From assembly GCA_021774195.1 (NCBI GenBank), contig JAJFJJ010000144.1, forward strand, positions 1-32,040: a stretch of DNA of 32,040 nucleotides, written 5' to 3'. Position numbers and translations under genes: made by a program. Below are positions 18,135-26,815 of this stretch, piece after piece. Position 1 is the stretch's first letter; the number at the start of each line of letters is the position of its first letter. Source of the DNA: Nitrosomonas sp. (GTDB lineage Bacteria; Pseudomonadota; Gammaproteobacteria; Burkholderiales; Nitrosomonadaceae). The notes beneath the pieces are model-generated. The model was given only the letters and a program-made list of their open reading frames with translations. It did not search any database and was not told the DNA's origin.

Positions 18135-18470
18135 CCTAGAATCCTCAGTTGATCGCTTCAGAAATGTCTAGTACTCCGTCTACCAGATATTGGCTGATAC
18201 AGTTAGTTTTTCAGCGTTACTGGCAAGGCAGGTTTCGCTGGCAGTGGTCATTCCCTTGTCAAGAGACCTAAAACCGCCAGTGGCGCTGAAAAGCTAACAC
18301 GCAGGGCGTTCACAAAATGTCCCGTCACCGCGTTGCAGCACCTTGCCAAGGGAGTAACCATTGTCTGCGTGCTGCGTCGCACTTCGTTGTGAACTAGTTC
18401 ACTTCTCATTGCGCCATGCCAAAAATAAACAACAATACACTCTAAGCACCATCCAACTGAGGACTCTAGG
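18135..18470. mobile_element. Miniature inverted-repeat element, copy B (336 bp, chimeric)
   Basis: Ends are CCTAGAATCCTCAGTTG and CAACTGAGGACTCTAGG (one mismatch), with a perfect 5-bp duplication ATCAT (18130-18134, 18471-18475). The first about 30 and last about 100 bases match copies A and C. The AT-rich promoter portion is absent and replaced by a different segment, which contains a 23-bp imperfect inverted repeat (18202-18224 with 18276-18298). It is about 100 bp longer than the other two copies. No gene is convincing inside it. Confidence 0.85.
18202..18298. repeat. Long hairpin inside element copy B
   Basis: GTTAGTTTTTCAGCGTTACTGGC (shown here as arms 18202-18224) pairs with 18276-18298. 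20 of 23 positions are complementary, and the three mismatches read as G-U wobbles in one RNA strand. The arms enclose a 51-base loop. It could be a folded RNA or the remains of a second inverted-repeat element nested in copy B. Confidence 0.65.
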
Positions 18471-18726
18471 ATCATCCATTAGATTCGCAGTTCGATGAAG
18501 TATGAAGCGTCTAAAAACCTGCCTGCCCTGCGGAGATATGGACAATGCCGATCCAGAGCTGGATGCAGGCATTGTCTCAATTAGATATTTTAGGTAGCCA
18601 ACAAGTGAAGCGCGTTAGTCGAAAGATTTGTCTGACACGGAATATTGAACGGCCTCTGATGGAATCTATAATTAAGCCAATTTCTAGAGCCTAATTATGA
18701 AACTTGTTTTCTCGTTATGTTTTAGT

Positions 18727-18849
18727 TTAATTGCCAGAAATTTCTCTTTCGTAGTTTTCTTGTTCTGTTACCTGTATTGCTTGACCACTAGGGCCACCAC
18801 ATGCTGCTAATAAGAATGCTAGAGTCAAAGCTAAAAGTGTAATTCGCAT
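18727..18849 (-). CDS. Small lipoprotein, 40 residues
   Basis: The minus-strand frame from ATG 18849 to TAA 18727 encodes MRITLLALTLAFLLAACGGP and a 20-residue polar tail (…VTEQENYEREISGN). The signal has a clean lipobox LAAC (Cys17) followed by Gly-Gly. A ribosome site AAGGAAAA lies about 8 bases upstream. It is shorter than usual gene-finder limits. Its function is unknown; it is probably anchored in the inner or outer membrane after lipidation. It is unrelated in sequence to the lipoprotein at 17451. Confidence 0.68.
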   Translation of the reverse strand: MRITLLALTLAFLLAACGGPSGQAIQVTEQENYEREISGN

Positions 18850-19131
18850 TATTAAATTTTCCTTATTAATTAAAAGTTTTTAAAACGAAGCGTGAAAAAG
18901 AATTCGGTTTAGTTTATGTTGATTAGTAATACGAATTAAGAAATTATGCTCGCAATCCTAGTTTTCCACTAATTAAATCAAATCACTCGTGGAGTATATG
19001 TCATTTTAATAGTAATGTACTACTCCTATGTAATGTTAAGTCTACGATAAGATTGCTATCTTTATGAGCTGATGATCCCTATAAGATTTGCTGTTCTTAC
19101 ATTCTTGGAAACCTAAAAATACAACGCATCT

Positions 19132-19168
19132 CTAGTACTCCGTCAATATCAAGTAGACGGAGTACTAG
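19132..19168. repeat. Perfect 13-bp inverted repeat sharing sequence with element copy B
   Basis: CTAGTACTCCGTC (19132-19144) and GACGGAGTACTAG (19156-19168) are exact inverses around an 11-base loop. The 14 bases TCTAGTACTCCGTC also occur at 18167-18180 in copy B. There is no T run, so it is not an ordinary terminator. It may be a solo palindrome or fused ends of another mobile element. Confidence 0.75.
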
Positions 19169-19335
19169 TCAGGCTGTATGAGAATAGAATGATCTATTGT
19201 GGAAAACCCATGCTTGAATATCTACCATTGTTGCGCAACAAAATTTTTCTCGTGTCTTATCTTGGGTAAAAACTGGATTCTTTGAGACGTCCGACGGATT
19301 GTTTTTTGTTCTTTAATTGCTTCGTATTATATTTT

Positions 19336-19360
19336 CCGCTTCTTAAAGCGGGGTGTTTTA
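19336..19360 (+). terminator. Possible small intrinsic terminator
   Basis: CCGCTT and AAGCGG (19336-19341, 19346-19351) form a 6-bp stem with a 4-base loop, followed by GGTGTTTTA. No gene immediately upstream on this strand needs it, so this could be chance. Confidence 0.3.
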
Positions 19361-19442
19361 TTCACATTACTGCTTACCTTCATAACACAATTAGTCGTCA
19401 TTTCAGTTAGAATAGTAACTTTGATAAAGGAAGAGGTCTTAC

Positions 19443-20123
19443 ATGAAGTACCAAATTGCACCAAGTATTCTTTCAGCCAATTTCGCGAAACTGGGAGAAG
19501 AAATTACAGCCGTGATTGATTCAGGGGCTGATATTGTTCATTTTGATGTCATGGATAATCACTATGTGCCGAACTTGACGATTGGCCCATTGGTCTGCGA
19601 AGCCATTCGTCCTGTTACCGATGCGATAATTGATGTTCACCTGATGGTAGAACCTGTTGATCGTATTATTCCTGATTTTGCCAAAGCTGGTGCTAATATC
19701 ATTTCATTTCATCCGGAAGCGTCCAATCATATTGATCGCACCATTGGTCTAATCAAGGAACAAGGTTGCAAAGCTGGTTTGGTTTTTAATCCTGCAACAT
19801 CCCTGAGTTATCTGGATCATGTCCTGGAAAAACTTGATTTGGTTCTTATTATGTCGGTTAACCCAGGATTTGGCGGCCAAGCTTTTATCCCTGAAGCGCT
19901 GAACAAATTGGCGGCAGTACGTAAGCGTATCGATGCAAGTGGTAAAGATATTATGTTGGAGATTGATGGTGGCGTAAAGGTCGATAATATCGCCGAAATT
20001 GCACGTGCCGGAGCAGATACTTTTGTTGCAGGGTCTGCTATTTACAACGCTGGTAAAGATAGCGATCCACATCGCTACGATTCAATTCTTTCAGATTTGC
20101 GTGCTGAATTAGCGAAAGTTTAA
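19443..20123 (+). CDS. rpe: Ribulose-phosphate 3-epimerase
   Basis: Rpe interconverts ribulose 5-phosphate and xylulose 5-phosphate in the pentose phosphate and Calvin cycles. The 226-residue TIM barrel shows all the expected strands: [14 protein letters not shown] at the start, [17 protein letters not shown] (metal/active-site His and Asp), [22 protein letters not shown] and [10 protein letters not shown] near the phosphate site. A good ribosome site (AGGAAGAGG) lies upstream. It heads the series rpe-gph-trpE, an arrangement common in proteobacteria. The phosphoglycolate phosphatase gene next to it fits a role in carbon fixation and salvage. It is cytoplasmic. Confidence 0.97.
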   Translation: MKYQIAPSILSANFAKLGEEITAVIDSGADIVHFDVMDNHYVPNLTIGPLVCEAIRPVTDAIIDVHLMVEPVDRIIPDFAKAGANIISFHPEASNHIDRTIGLIKEQGCKAGLVFNPATSLSYLDHVLEKLDLVLIMSVNPGFGGQAFIPEALNKLAAVRKRIDASGKDIMLEIDGGVKVDNIAEIARAGADTFVAGSAIYNAGKDSDPHRYDSILSDLRAELAKV

Positions 20124-20164
20124 TAATAAAAAAAAGTAATAGTAAACTATTTAAAATCAATTGA

Positions 20165-20893
20165 ATGAATAATCACCTCTTTAGTTACGCTCAGTCGTCT
20201 GTCGAAAAAGTTATTTTTCCTCTACCCGTTAAAGTCATCATGATTGATTTAGACGGTACTTTGCTCAACACAGCTGATGATCTGGCGCTAGCCGCCAATT
20301 TAATGTTGCGCGAATTGGGCTTGCCAGAAAAATCATCCGACACGATTCAGTCTTATATCGGTAAAGGAATTGAGCGTTTGGTTAAACGGGCGTTAACCGG
20401 TCAGTTGGACGGTGAACCTGATGCCAACTTATTAAATCAAGCACTGCCGATTTATCAGAAACATTATGCACAAAACATTCACGTTAATACAAAGCCTTAT
20501 CCAGGTGCTGTGAATGGTGTTGAAAATATGCGGCAAGCAGGGTTTAAACTGGCTTGTATTACCAATAAATCTGAAGCTTTTACGCTACCGTTGCTCAAAG
20601 CAACCGGATTATTCAATCAATTTGAGATTGTTCTATCCGGTGATAGTTTGCCGAGGAGAAAACCTGATCCAATGCCGTTGACACATATATGCAGCCATTT
20701 CAATGTGCAGCCTAACGAAGCGTTGCTAATTGGTGATTCGCTTAATGATGCTGTTGCAGCACGTGCGGCGGGTTGTCATATCATTTGTATGCCTTATGGC
20801 TATAATGAGGGCAGGGATGTACGTGACCTCGATTGTGACTCGATTGTTAATTCGCTTGAAGACGTATCAAAATTAATCATTAATTCAAACTGA
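20165..20893 (+). CDS. gph: Phosphoglycolate phosphatase (HAD superfamily)
   Basis: This HAD-type phosphatase is expected to dephosphorylate 2-phosphoglycolate, a product of Rubisco oxygenation or DNA repair. Motif I is IDLDGTLLNT (nucleophile Asp about 28, acid/base Asp about 30). Motif II lies in ACITNKS, the motif III Lys in RRKPDP, and motif IV is IGDSLNDAVAA with two acidic metal ligands. At 242 residues it has the usual length with a helical cap. It follows rpe by 41 bases, and trpE starts 88 bases later. The N-terminus before motif I is about 20 residues longer than needed; a later start is possible, but no better ribosome site is seen. Confidence 0.92.
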   Translation: MNNHLFSYAQSSVEKVIFPLPVKVIMIDLDGTLLNTADDLALAANLMLRELGLPEKSSDTIQSYIGKGIERLVKRALTGQLDGEPDANLLNQALPIYQKHYAQNIHVNTKPYPGAVNGVENMRQAGFKLACITNKSEAFTLPLLKATGLFNQFEIVLSGDSLPRRKPDPMPLTHICSHFNVQPNEALLIGDSLNDAVAARAAGCHIICMPYGYNEGRDVRDLDCDSIVNSLEDVSKLIINSN

Positions 20894-20981
20894 TCTAAAC
20901 TAAGAACTGTAATAATTAAATAATGTATAAACAGTATCAAATAGTCGTGGTATTTACAGCGAATCGGTTTGGAGTAAACGT

Positions 20982-22454
20982 ATGACAGAAAACGAATTCA
21001 ATGAGCTGGCAATACAAGGCTATAACCGTATACCCGTCATTCTTGAGACCTTTGCCGATCTTGATACGCCACTTTCTATTTATCTTAAATTAGCAAATGA
21101 GCCGTATTCCTATTTACTGGAGTCCGTGCAAGGCGGTGACCGTTTTGGACGTTATTCATATATTGGGTTGCCCGCTAAAACACGCATAGAAGCACGTGAA
21201 AACAAAATAAAGATTATTAACGGCAATGAAATCATCGAAAAAGAGGTAGATGATACTTTAGCATTTGTCGAATCCTACAAAACACAATTTAATGCTCCAC
21301 CGTATCCTGGCTTGCCTCGGTTTTGTGGCGGGTTAGCGGGTTATTTTTCTTATGATACGGTGCGTTATATTGAACGCAAATTAGTTGGCAATGCACAACC
21401 GGACACATTAGGTACTCCAGATGTTTTGTTCCTTTTGTCGGAGGAGATAGCGGTTGTAGACAATCTTTCAGGGAAGTTACATCTGGTTATTTATGTTGAT
21501 CCTGCTGTAGATAATGCATATCAACTTGGCAGAGAACGGTTAAAAGAATTACTAAAGAAACTAAGAGAACCAATATCGATTCCAGTCGAACAGCCCGTTG
21601 CTAATAAAAAAACCGTTTGTGAGTTCTCAGAGAATGATTTCAAAGCGGCAGTTGAACGCGCCAAACGCTACATCTATGATGGCGATATCATGCAAGTCGT
21701 TCTTTCCCAGCGAACTAGTAAGCCTTTTGGTGCTACCCCACTTTCGCTTTATCGTGCACTGCGTAGCTTAAACCCTTCGCCTTACATGTTCTATTATCAT
21801 TTCGATGATTTTCATGTGGTTGGCGCCTCGCCGGAAATCCTAGTGCGCCTTGAAGAGGATACGGTAACCGTGCGGCCAATTGCTGGTACGCGCCCACGCG
21901 GTAAAACAATACAGGAAGATGCAGATCTTGCCGCTGATTTATTGGCCGACCCCAAAGAGCGGGCGGAACACGTGATGCTAATGGATTTAGGTCGAAATGA
22001 TATTGGGCGTGTGGCTCAAACCGGCACGGTTAAAGTGACTGAGAATATGCAAATTGAGAATTATTCTCATGTCATGCACATTGTGTCCAATGTCGATGGG
22101 AAATTAAAGCCTGGCTTGACTGCCATTGACGTGCTAAAAGCCACCTTTCCTGCTGGTACCGTGAGTGGCGCACCAAAAATACGTGCGATGGAAATTATTG
22201 ATGAACTTGAAGTTTCCAAACGCGGTGTTTATGCTGGTGCTGTAGGTTATTTAGGGTTTAATGGTGACATGGATTTGGCGATTGCGATACGTACAGGTAT
22301 TATTAAAGATGGTTCATTGCATGTGCAGGCAGGTGCTGGAATTGTTGCAGATTCCGTTCCACAGAGTGAGTGGACCGAAACGCAGAACAAAGCAAAAGCT
22401 TTATTACGTGCGGCTGAAATTGCTGAAATGGGTTTGGATAGTGAAGTAGAATAA
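20982..22454 (+). CDS. trpE: Anthranilate synthase component I
   Basis: TrpE converts chorismate to anthranilate, with ammonia supplied by TrpG. The N-terminal domain holds LLES (45-48), part of the tryptophan feedback site. The C-terminal chorismate-binding domain shows SPEILVRLEEDTVTVRPIAGTRPRGKT, DPKERAEHVMLMDLGRNDIGRV and FPAGTVSGAPK, all catalytic-site segments. The 490-residue length is typical. GGAGTAAACGT before the ATG is a good ribosome site. No Trp-rich leader peptide is visible in the 88-bp gap from gph, so a trp attenuator is unlikely here. trpG, trpD and trpC do not follow, so the operon is split in this genome. The cell location is cytoplasmic. Confidence 0.96.
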   Translation: MTENEFNELAIQGYNRIPVILETFADLDTPLSIYLKLANEPYSYLLESVQGGDRFGRYSYIGLPAKTRIEARENKIKIINGNEIIEKEVDDTLAFVESYKTQFNAPPYPGLPRFCGGLAGYFSYDTVRYIERKLVGNAQPDTLGTPDVLFLLSEEIAVVDNLSGKLHLVIYVDPAVDNAYQLGRERLKELLKKLREPISIPVEQPVANKKTVCEFSENDFKAAVERAKRYIYDGDIMQVVLSQRTSKPFGATPLSLYRALRSLNPSPYMFYYHFDDFHVVGASPEILVRLEEDTVTVRPIAGTRPRGKTIQEDADLAADLLADPKERAEHVMLMDLGRNDIGRVAQTGTVKVTENMQIENYSHVMHIVSNVDGKLKPGLTAIDVLKATFPAGTVSGAPKIRAMEIIDELEVSKRGVYAGAVGYLGFNGDMDLAIAIRTGIIKDGSLHVQAGAGIVADSVPQSEWTETQNKAKALLRAAEIAEMGLDSEVE

Positions 22455-22497
22455 GTTGAAAATACTCTGCTTTATTTGAAAAACGTCAACAAAATTT

Positions 22498-23937
22498 TTA
22501 TCGGTTATAAACCCACTGCAATAAATGATCCATCGCTGGGCGTGACCGAGTCGAATGAGCATGATTAACAAAAATAACAACAATAATACGTCGCCCCGAT
22601 TTGTCCAGCATATAACCGGCTAATGCTCTAACGTTGTTTAGTGTTCCCGTTTTTAAATGGGCTAAACCGCTGACTGGCGTTCCAGTGAATCGATTTCTTA
22701 AGGTACCATCTACGGCGGCAATGGGTAGTGACGAAATAAATTCAGGCATTACTGGACTCTGGAAGGCTTGCTGTAAAAGTTGCCCCATATGACGGGCACT
22801 GATCCGTTCTGTACGCGATAAGCCTGAACCATTTTCAATCACAAGTTCAGGAAAATTTAATCCTTTGCTAGCGAGCCATTGTTGAACGGCTGCTTTTGAT
22901 TGCGTCAATGTTGCAGGTGAATTAATGCGTCCTTTAAGTGGTTTTGTTCCTAAAGTTAAATACAATTGACGTGCCGCGATATTGTTGCTGAATTTATTGA
23001 TGCCACGTATTATTTCTGTCAATGAAGGGGAGTGATAAACTTTGATTGGTGATAGTCCACTTGGAACAACGCCAGTTACAACGTCGCCATGAAATGAGCC
23101 GCCTTGTTGCATCCATAATTGTTTAAATAAATCCCGCGTATAAGACGCGCTGTCACGCAACCCAAGCATATAAGATTGTTTTCCACACTGTGTTGAATAG
23201 CTGCCATTCAGTACAATGACGATATTTTCATTCTCATCCTCAGCGTGTATTTCTACGCCTAATTGATTGCGCCAATTACCACATGCCCCTTTAGTCAATC
23301 TCAAATTATTCAGTAATAATATCGAGTCGGGTAACGGGTCTACCACAGCACGAACTGAATTACTCTTAAATTGCGGCATAAGCACGATGGACGATGTGCG
23401 GTAATTAATCAACAGTGCTTCTGGTAGAATATTGTAAGTTCGATAGGGTTGACCATCAAAAGCGCCTGGGTCGCCTTGTGGAATGTCGTAATGCGTATGA
23501 TCAAGTACTAGATTGCCAGTAATTTCCCGCAGCCCAGTCTGACGCAATCGGTGAATTAATAGCCAGAAGTTTTCTAAGTCAAGCTTTGGGTCGCCGTACC
23601 CTTTGATGATTAAATCACCTTCTAAGACGCCATTGATTATCTGACCGTTCGCAAACAATTTGGTCTGCCAGCGATATGCAGGGCCAAGTATTTCTAATCC
23701 AGCGTAAGTAGTCACCATTTTCATCACTGACGCTGGGTTCATCGCTGTATCAGCATTGACTGCTAGAATAGGGGTGTTAGCATCAACTGCACTAATATAA
23801 ACACCCATAGCAGATGCCGGAACCCCTGCTTGCTTTAATTTTTGTTGCACAACATGAGGCAATTCCCCTGAAAAAACAGGAATTGATAAGGCTATCAGGA
23901 TAGAAGCAAAGTAAACCTTAATCGTAAGGCGATGCAT
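22498..23937 (-). CDS. dacB: D-alanyl-D-alanine carboxypeptidase/endopeptidase (PBP4 type)
   Basis: This class C penicillin-binding protein trims and cuts peptidoglycan cross-links in the periplasm. A signal peptide (MHRLTIKVYFASILIALSIPVFSG) is followed by the serine peptidase fold: S70-V-M-K73 (SxxK), SNN in INKFSNNIAARQ, and KTG in HLKTGTLNNVRALAGYM near the C-terminus. Between SxxK and SxN lies the long insertion typical of PBP4 (DacB), and the 479 residues fit that family. It begins 8 bases after a small lipoprotein gene and is likely co-transcribed with it. It converges with trpE across a 43-bp gap where I see no strong terminator. Confidence 0.93.
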   Translation of the reverse strand: MHRLTIKVYFASILIALSIPVFSGELPHVVQQKLKQAGVPASAMGVYISAVDANTPILAVNADTAMNPASVMKMVTTYAGLEILGPAYRWQTKLFANGQIINGVLEGDLIIKGYGDPKLDLENFWLLIHRLRQTGLREITGNLVLDHTHYDIPQGDPGAFDGQPYRTYNILPEALLINYRTSSIVLMPQFKSNSVRAVVDPLPDSILLLNNLRLTKGACGNWRNQLGVEIHAEDENENIVIVLNGSYSTQCGKQSYMLGLRDSASYTRDLFKQLWMQQGGSFHGDVVTGVVPSGLSPIKVYHSPSLTEIIRGINKFSNNIAARQLYLTLGTKPLKGRINSPATLTQSKAAVQQWLASKGLNFPELVIENGSGLSRTERISARHMGQLLQQAFQSPVMPEFISSLPIAAVDGTLRNRFTGTPVSGLAHLKTGTLNNVRALAGYMLDKSGRRIIVVIFVNHAHSTRSRPAMDHLLQWVYNR

Positions 23938-23945
23938 ATGAGAGA

Positions 23946-24251
23946 TTATTCTTTAGCACGGCACAAATCAAAGCCGTCGTCCCAGCCCATTCGATATTGC
24001 CCGTCTGATTCATATCGTTCTAAATCTTTAAAGCCATATTCTGATTTCTTGGCTGTTTCACAACCATCAATATAACCCTCCTTGGTAGCAGGCGGGAAAC
24101 CTGAAAGATTGTATGTTGGGCGAGTGCTGGGTGGTAGTGGGCCAGCTGGGCGTTCAATATTTTCAGGAGGCGTTGGTGTCGGTTCTAAAGTGGCGCAGCC
24201 AGATAGAACTAAGACAATGAGAATGACAAGATAAGTTAATTTAATGTGCAT
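23946..24251 (-). CDS. Small lipoprotein of unknown function
   Basis: About 101 residues. The signal MHIKLTYLVILIVLVLSGCA carries the lipobox LSGC. A Pro-rich linker (TPTPPENIERPAGPLPPST) precedes a C-terminal domain with conserved-looking aromatic and Gly residues and two Cys (DGCETAKK, FDLCRAKE) that could form a disulfide. The motif GYIDGCE...GWDDGF suggests a small periplasmic fold. I prefer ATG 24249-24251; a GTG three codons upstream (24260) is the alternative. It lies between sucD and dacB on the same strand, with dacB only 8 bases downstream, so a link to cell-wall work is possible but unproven. Confidence 0.75.
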   Translation of the reverse strand: MHIKLTYLVILIVLVLSGCATLEPTPTPPENIERPAGPLPPSTRPTYNLSGFPPATKEGYIDGCETAKKSEYGFKDLERYESDGQYRMGWDDGFDLCRAKE

Positions 24252-24306
24252 ATCGCTCACTCACTATTTTAAATTTAAAGACGATAAGAAGTCCTGATGC
24301 TAAAAC

Positions 24307-25182
24307 TCATAATGCAGCTTTGAGCAGTTTGCCCATTTCTGCTGGGTTACGGGTCACATTGATCCCGCATTCTTCCATTACCACTAATTTTTCCTGTGCG
24401 GTGCCTTTCCCGCCCGAGATGATTGCGCCAGCATGACCCATGCGTTTACCTGGTGGTGCGGTTACCCCTGCAATAAAGCCGACCACCGGTTTTTGCATAT
24501 GGTCTTTAATCCAAAGTGCGCATTCTTCTTCGTCTGTTCCACCGATCTCACCGACCATTAATACCGCATCGGTTTCATCATCCTCATTAAATGCCTTCAA
24601 TACATCCAGATGTTTCATTCCATTCACGGGGTCTCCGCCGATACCGATACAAGTCGATTGGCCAAGCCCCAATTCCATCAGCTGAGCGACGGCTTCATAA
24701 GTTAATGTGCCCGATCTTGATACGACGCCAATACGGCCTTTTTTATGAATATAACCCGGCATAATGCCAATTTTAATTTCATCTGGAGTAATGATGCCAG
24801 GGCAATTCGGACCGATCAGTAGTGTTTTACTGTCCTTCATTTTATAGCGAGTACGAATCATGTCGCGCACCGGAATGCCTTCTGTGATACAGATTACCAA
24901 ATCAAGTTCGGCTTCCACCGCTTCATCAATAGCTGCGGCTGCAAATGGCGGCGGCACATAAATCACCGAAACATTAGCGCCGGTTTCCTGTTTGGCTTCC
25001 TTGACTGTGGCGAAAATGGGAATACCTTCTAAATTTTCCCCCGGTTTACGAGGGTTAACACCCGCGACGAAACAATCCTTTCCATTCGCATAATCACGGC
25101 ACATCCGAGTATGAAACTGTCCGGTTTTTCCGGTTATGCCTTGCGTCATAACGCGACTGTTTTTATTAATCAGGATTGACAT
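24307..25182 (-). CDS. sucD: Succinyl-CoA synthetase, alpha subunit
   Basis: SucD, with SucC, makes succinate and ATP (or GTP) from succinyl-CoA in the citric-acid cycle. The 291-residue sequence shows the CoA-binding Rossmann part ([22 protein letters not shown]), the Cys region [10 protein letters not shown], and the phosphohistidine His250 in [20 protein letters not shown] good GGAG ribosome site lies 9 bases before the ATG. It follows sucC after 59 bases, as usual for the operon. The 2-oxoglutarate dehydrogenase genes that often precede sucCD are not in the window. Confidence 0.97.
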   Translation of the reverse strand: MSILINKNSRVMTQGITGKTGQFHTRMCRDYANGKDCFVAGVNPRKPGENLEGIPIFATVKEAKQETGANVSVIYVPPPFAAAAIDEAVEAELDLVICITEGIPVRDMIRTRYKMKDSKTLLIGPNCPGIITPDEIKIGIMPGYIHKKGRIGVVSRSGTLTYEAVAQLMELGLGQSTCIGIGGDPVNGMKHLDVLKAFNEDDETDAVLMVGEIGGTDEEECALWIKDHMQKPVVGFIAGVTAPPGKRMGHAGAIISGGKGTAQEKLVVMEECGINVTRNPAEMGKLLKAAL

Positions 25183-25241
25183 GACTGTAAACTCCTACAA
25201 TTTTTGATTCAAGCGACGACAAAATGACGCAATCTTTGGAT

Positions 25242-26408
25242 TTAACTTCTGGCGGCGGCTGTAACGGCTTTTTGCGCCGCATCGGCCATATTGTCTGCCG
25301 AAATAATCGTCAGGCCGGATTCGGCTAGAATCTGTTTACCCAATTTAACGTTAGTGCCCTCTAAACGAACAATCAATGGTACGGTTAATTGAACCTCACG
25401 CGCCGCCATGACCACACCTTCAGCAATTACGTCACATTTCATGATGCCGCCAAATATATTGACTAAAATCGCTTGCAAACTGGGGTTGCGCAGCATCAAT
25501 TTAAACGCTTCGGTCACTTTTTCTGCTGTGGCACCGCCGCCGACATCGAGAAAATTGGCCGGGTTACCGCCATACAATTTTATGATATCCATGGTTGCCA
25601 TAGCCAAACCGGCACCATTAACCAAACAACCGATATTGCCGTCTAGTGGGATATAGGACAGGTCATGTTCGGATGCCTCAATTTCAATTGGGTCTTCTTC
25701 ATCCAAATCACGCAAAGCCACAATTTCAGGATGACGAAACAATGCATTGTCGTCAAAATTCATTTTGGCATCCAGCGCAATCACATGATTGTCTGTAGTT
25801 AATGCCAGTGGATTGATTTCAGCCAATGATGCATCGGTTTGATCAAAAGCTTGATACAAGCCTTGCAACAATACCCGTGCTTCATTGTGTCCTTGCTCTG
25901 GGATGCCAATTTTTGTAGCGACTTTTGTGGCCTGTTGATCCGTGAGACCTGAGACTGGATCGATAAAAACTTTATGAATCTTCTCCGGCGTGTCAGTTGC
26001 TACTTGTTCAATTTCCATCCCGCCTTCAGAGCTGGCCATTAAGCAGACGCGTTGACTGCTCCGGTCGACCACCATGCCAACATAATACTCCTTGGCAATG
26101 GAAACCCCTTGTTCGATAAATAAGCGACGGACAATTTGTCCCTCTGGACCAGTCTGATGTGTGACCAGCTTCATATTCAGGATTTCACCGGCAAACTGGC
26201 GTACTTCGTTTAATGATTTTGCAACCTTGACACCACCACCTTTACCTCGTCCACCAGCATAAATCTGCGCCTTGACCACCCAAACATTGCCGCCCATTTC
26301 CTGCGCCGCTTTGATCGCATCATCAACACTAAAACAAGCCGTGCCAAAGGGTGTGACAACACCATATTGCCGCAAGATATCTTTTGCCTGATACTCATGA
26401 ATCTTCAT
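25242..26408 (-). CDS. sucC: Succinyl-CoA synthetase, beta subunit
   Basis: This ATP-grasp subunit binds nucleotide and succinate. The 388 residues equal the E. coli length. Typical segments are [17 protein letters not shown] at the start, [16 protein letters not shown] in the ATP-grasp fold, EINPLALT with metal ligands, the [15 protein letters not shown] turn, [12 protein letters not shown], and [10 protein letters not shown] near the C-terminal ligase domain. It is the first gene of a minus-strand series sucC-sucD-lipoprotein-dacB. A possible -10 box TATACT lies 34-39 bases upstream of the ATG. Confidence 0.97.
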   Translation of the reverse strand: MKIHEYQAKDILRQYGVVTPFGTACFSVDDAIKAAQEMGGNVWVVKAQIYAGGRGKGGGVKVAKSLNEVRQFAGEILNMKLVTHQTGPEGQIVRRLFIEQGVSIAKEYYVGMVVDRSSQRVCLMASSEGGMEIEQVATDTPEKIHKVFIDPVSGLTDQQATKVATKIGIPEQGHNEARVLLQGLYQAFDQTDASLAEINPLALTTDNHVIALDAKMNFDDNALFRHPEIVALRDLDEEDPIEIEASEHDLSYIPLDGNIGCLVNGAGLAMATMDIIKLYGGNPANFLDVGGGATAEKVTEAFKLMLRNPSLQAILVNIFGGIMKCDVIAEGVVMAAREVQLTVPLIVRLEGTNVKLGKQILAESGLTIISADNMADAAQKAVTAAARS

Positions 26409-26441
26409 TGCACTGGTTCCATCAGTATTTGTAGAAATTTA

Positions 26442-26447
26442 AGTATA
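26442..26447 (-). promoter_or_regulatory. sucC: Possible -10 box of sucC
   Basis: On the minus strand the hexamer TATACT (5 of 6 to consensus) is preceded by CGC and lies 34 bases before the sucC ATG. The -35 region 16-17 bases further up is weak, so the call is tentative. Confidence 0.3.
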
Positions 26448-26596
26448 GCGTATTACTCTGGACTGCTGATATGGTTTTAAGATTATATATTTTTTGCATG
26501 TTAACCTGAGTATTTCATCAGTATGCTTAATTTCATAAAGTCTGGAATTAACCTGGTTATTACCCTATAAGAATTGGACGATAAATGGTTCTTAAT

Positions 26597-26629
26597 TATG
26601 TTTATGAAGATTCATTTCTCATAAACATA
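26597..26629. repeat. Perfect 11-bp inverted repeat, possible terminator or operator
   Basis: TATGTTTATGA (26597-26607) and TCATAAACATA (26619-26629) are exact inverses around an 11-base loop. They are followed on the plus strand by CTGTTTTTGC. The stem is AT-rich, so it would be a weak terminator. Its place between divergent genes also allows a role as a regulator site. Confidence 0.5.
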
Positions 26630-26710
26630 CTGTTTTTGCTTTAAAAATATTGGCGTACCAAATATATTATCTAATTAAAGTGACGCGACACGATTATCGG
26701 AGAAGATAGT

Positions 26711-26815
26711 ATGAAAGAATTTAATAAGTCGTCAAGCAGAGTAAAAGTCACATCGAGAGATTGGTTGACAATAACTTGTTTTATTCGATCTCGCCGGATC
26801 TTATTCTGGGCGTGA
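26711..26815 (+). CDS. Possible 34-residue small protein
   Basis: ATG 26711 to TGA 26815, preceded by GGAGAAGATAGT, which contains a good ribosome site. The peptide is basic with a hydrophobic/aromatic end (MKEFNKSSSRVKVTSRDW..., ending RRILFWA). It has no signal peptide or recognised motif. A frame of this length can arise by chance; only the ribosome site speaks for it. Confidence 0.25.
   Translation: MKEFNKSSSRVKVTSRDWLTITCFIRSRRILFWA

Larger units (their letters stand above)
18850..19442. other. Intergenic region upstream of rpe
   Basis: Nearly 600 bases with no convincing coding frame. The part next to 18850 should hold the promoter of the minus-strand lipoprotein gene. A perfect 13-bp palindromic hairpin is at 19132-19168 and a small GC hairpin at 19336-19351. 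TAGAAT (19408-19413) may be the -10 box for rpe, but I see no good -35 box. Confidence 0.45.

Noticed and set aside
18248..18475. 75-codon minus-strand frame inside element copy B
   Set aside because: It spans the element's terminal repeat and hairpin, has no homology I recognise, and is not open in copies A and C.
18696..18809. Plus-strand frame of about 37 codons with hydrophobic residues opposite the 40-residue lipoprotein
   Set aside because: It has no ribosome site and is explained as the complement of the signal-peptide codons of the minus-strand gene.
20894..20981. Possible trp attenuator or leader peptide before trpE
   Set aside because: No short frame with consecutive Trp codons and no terminator/antiterminator pair can be seen.
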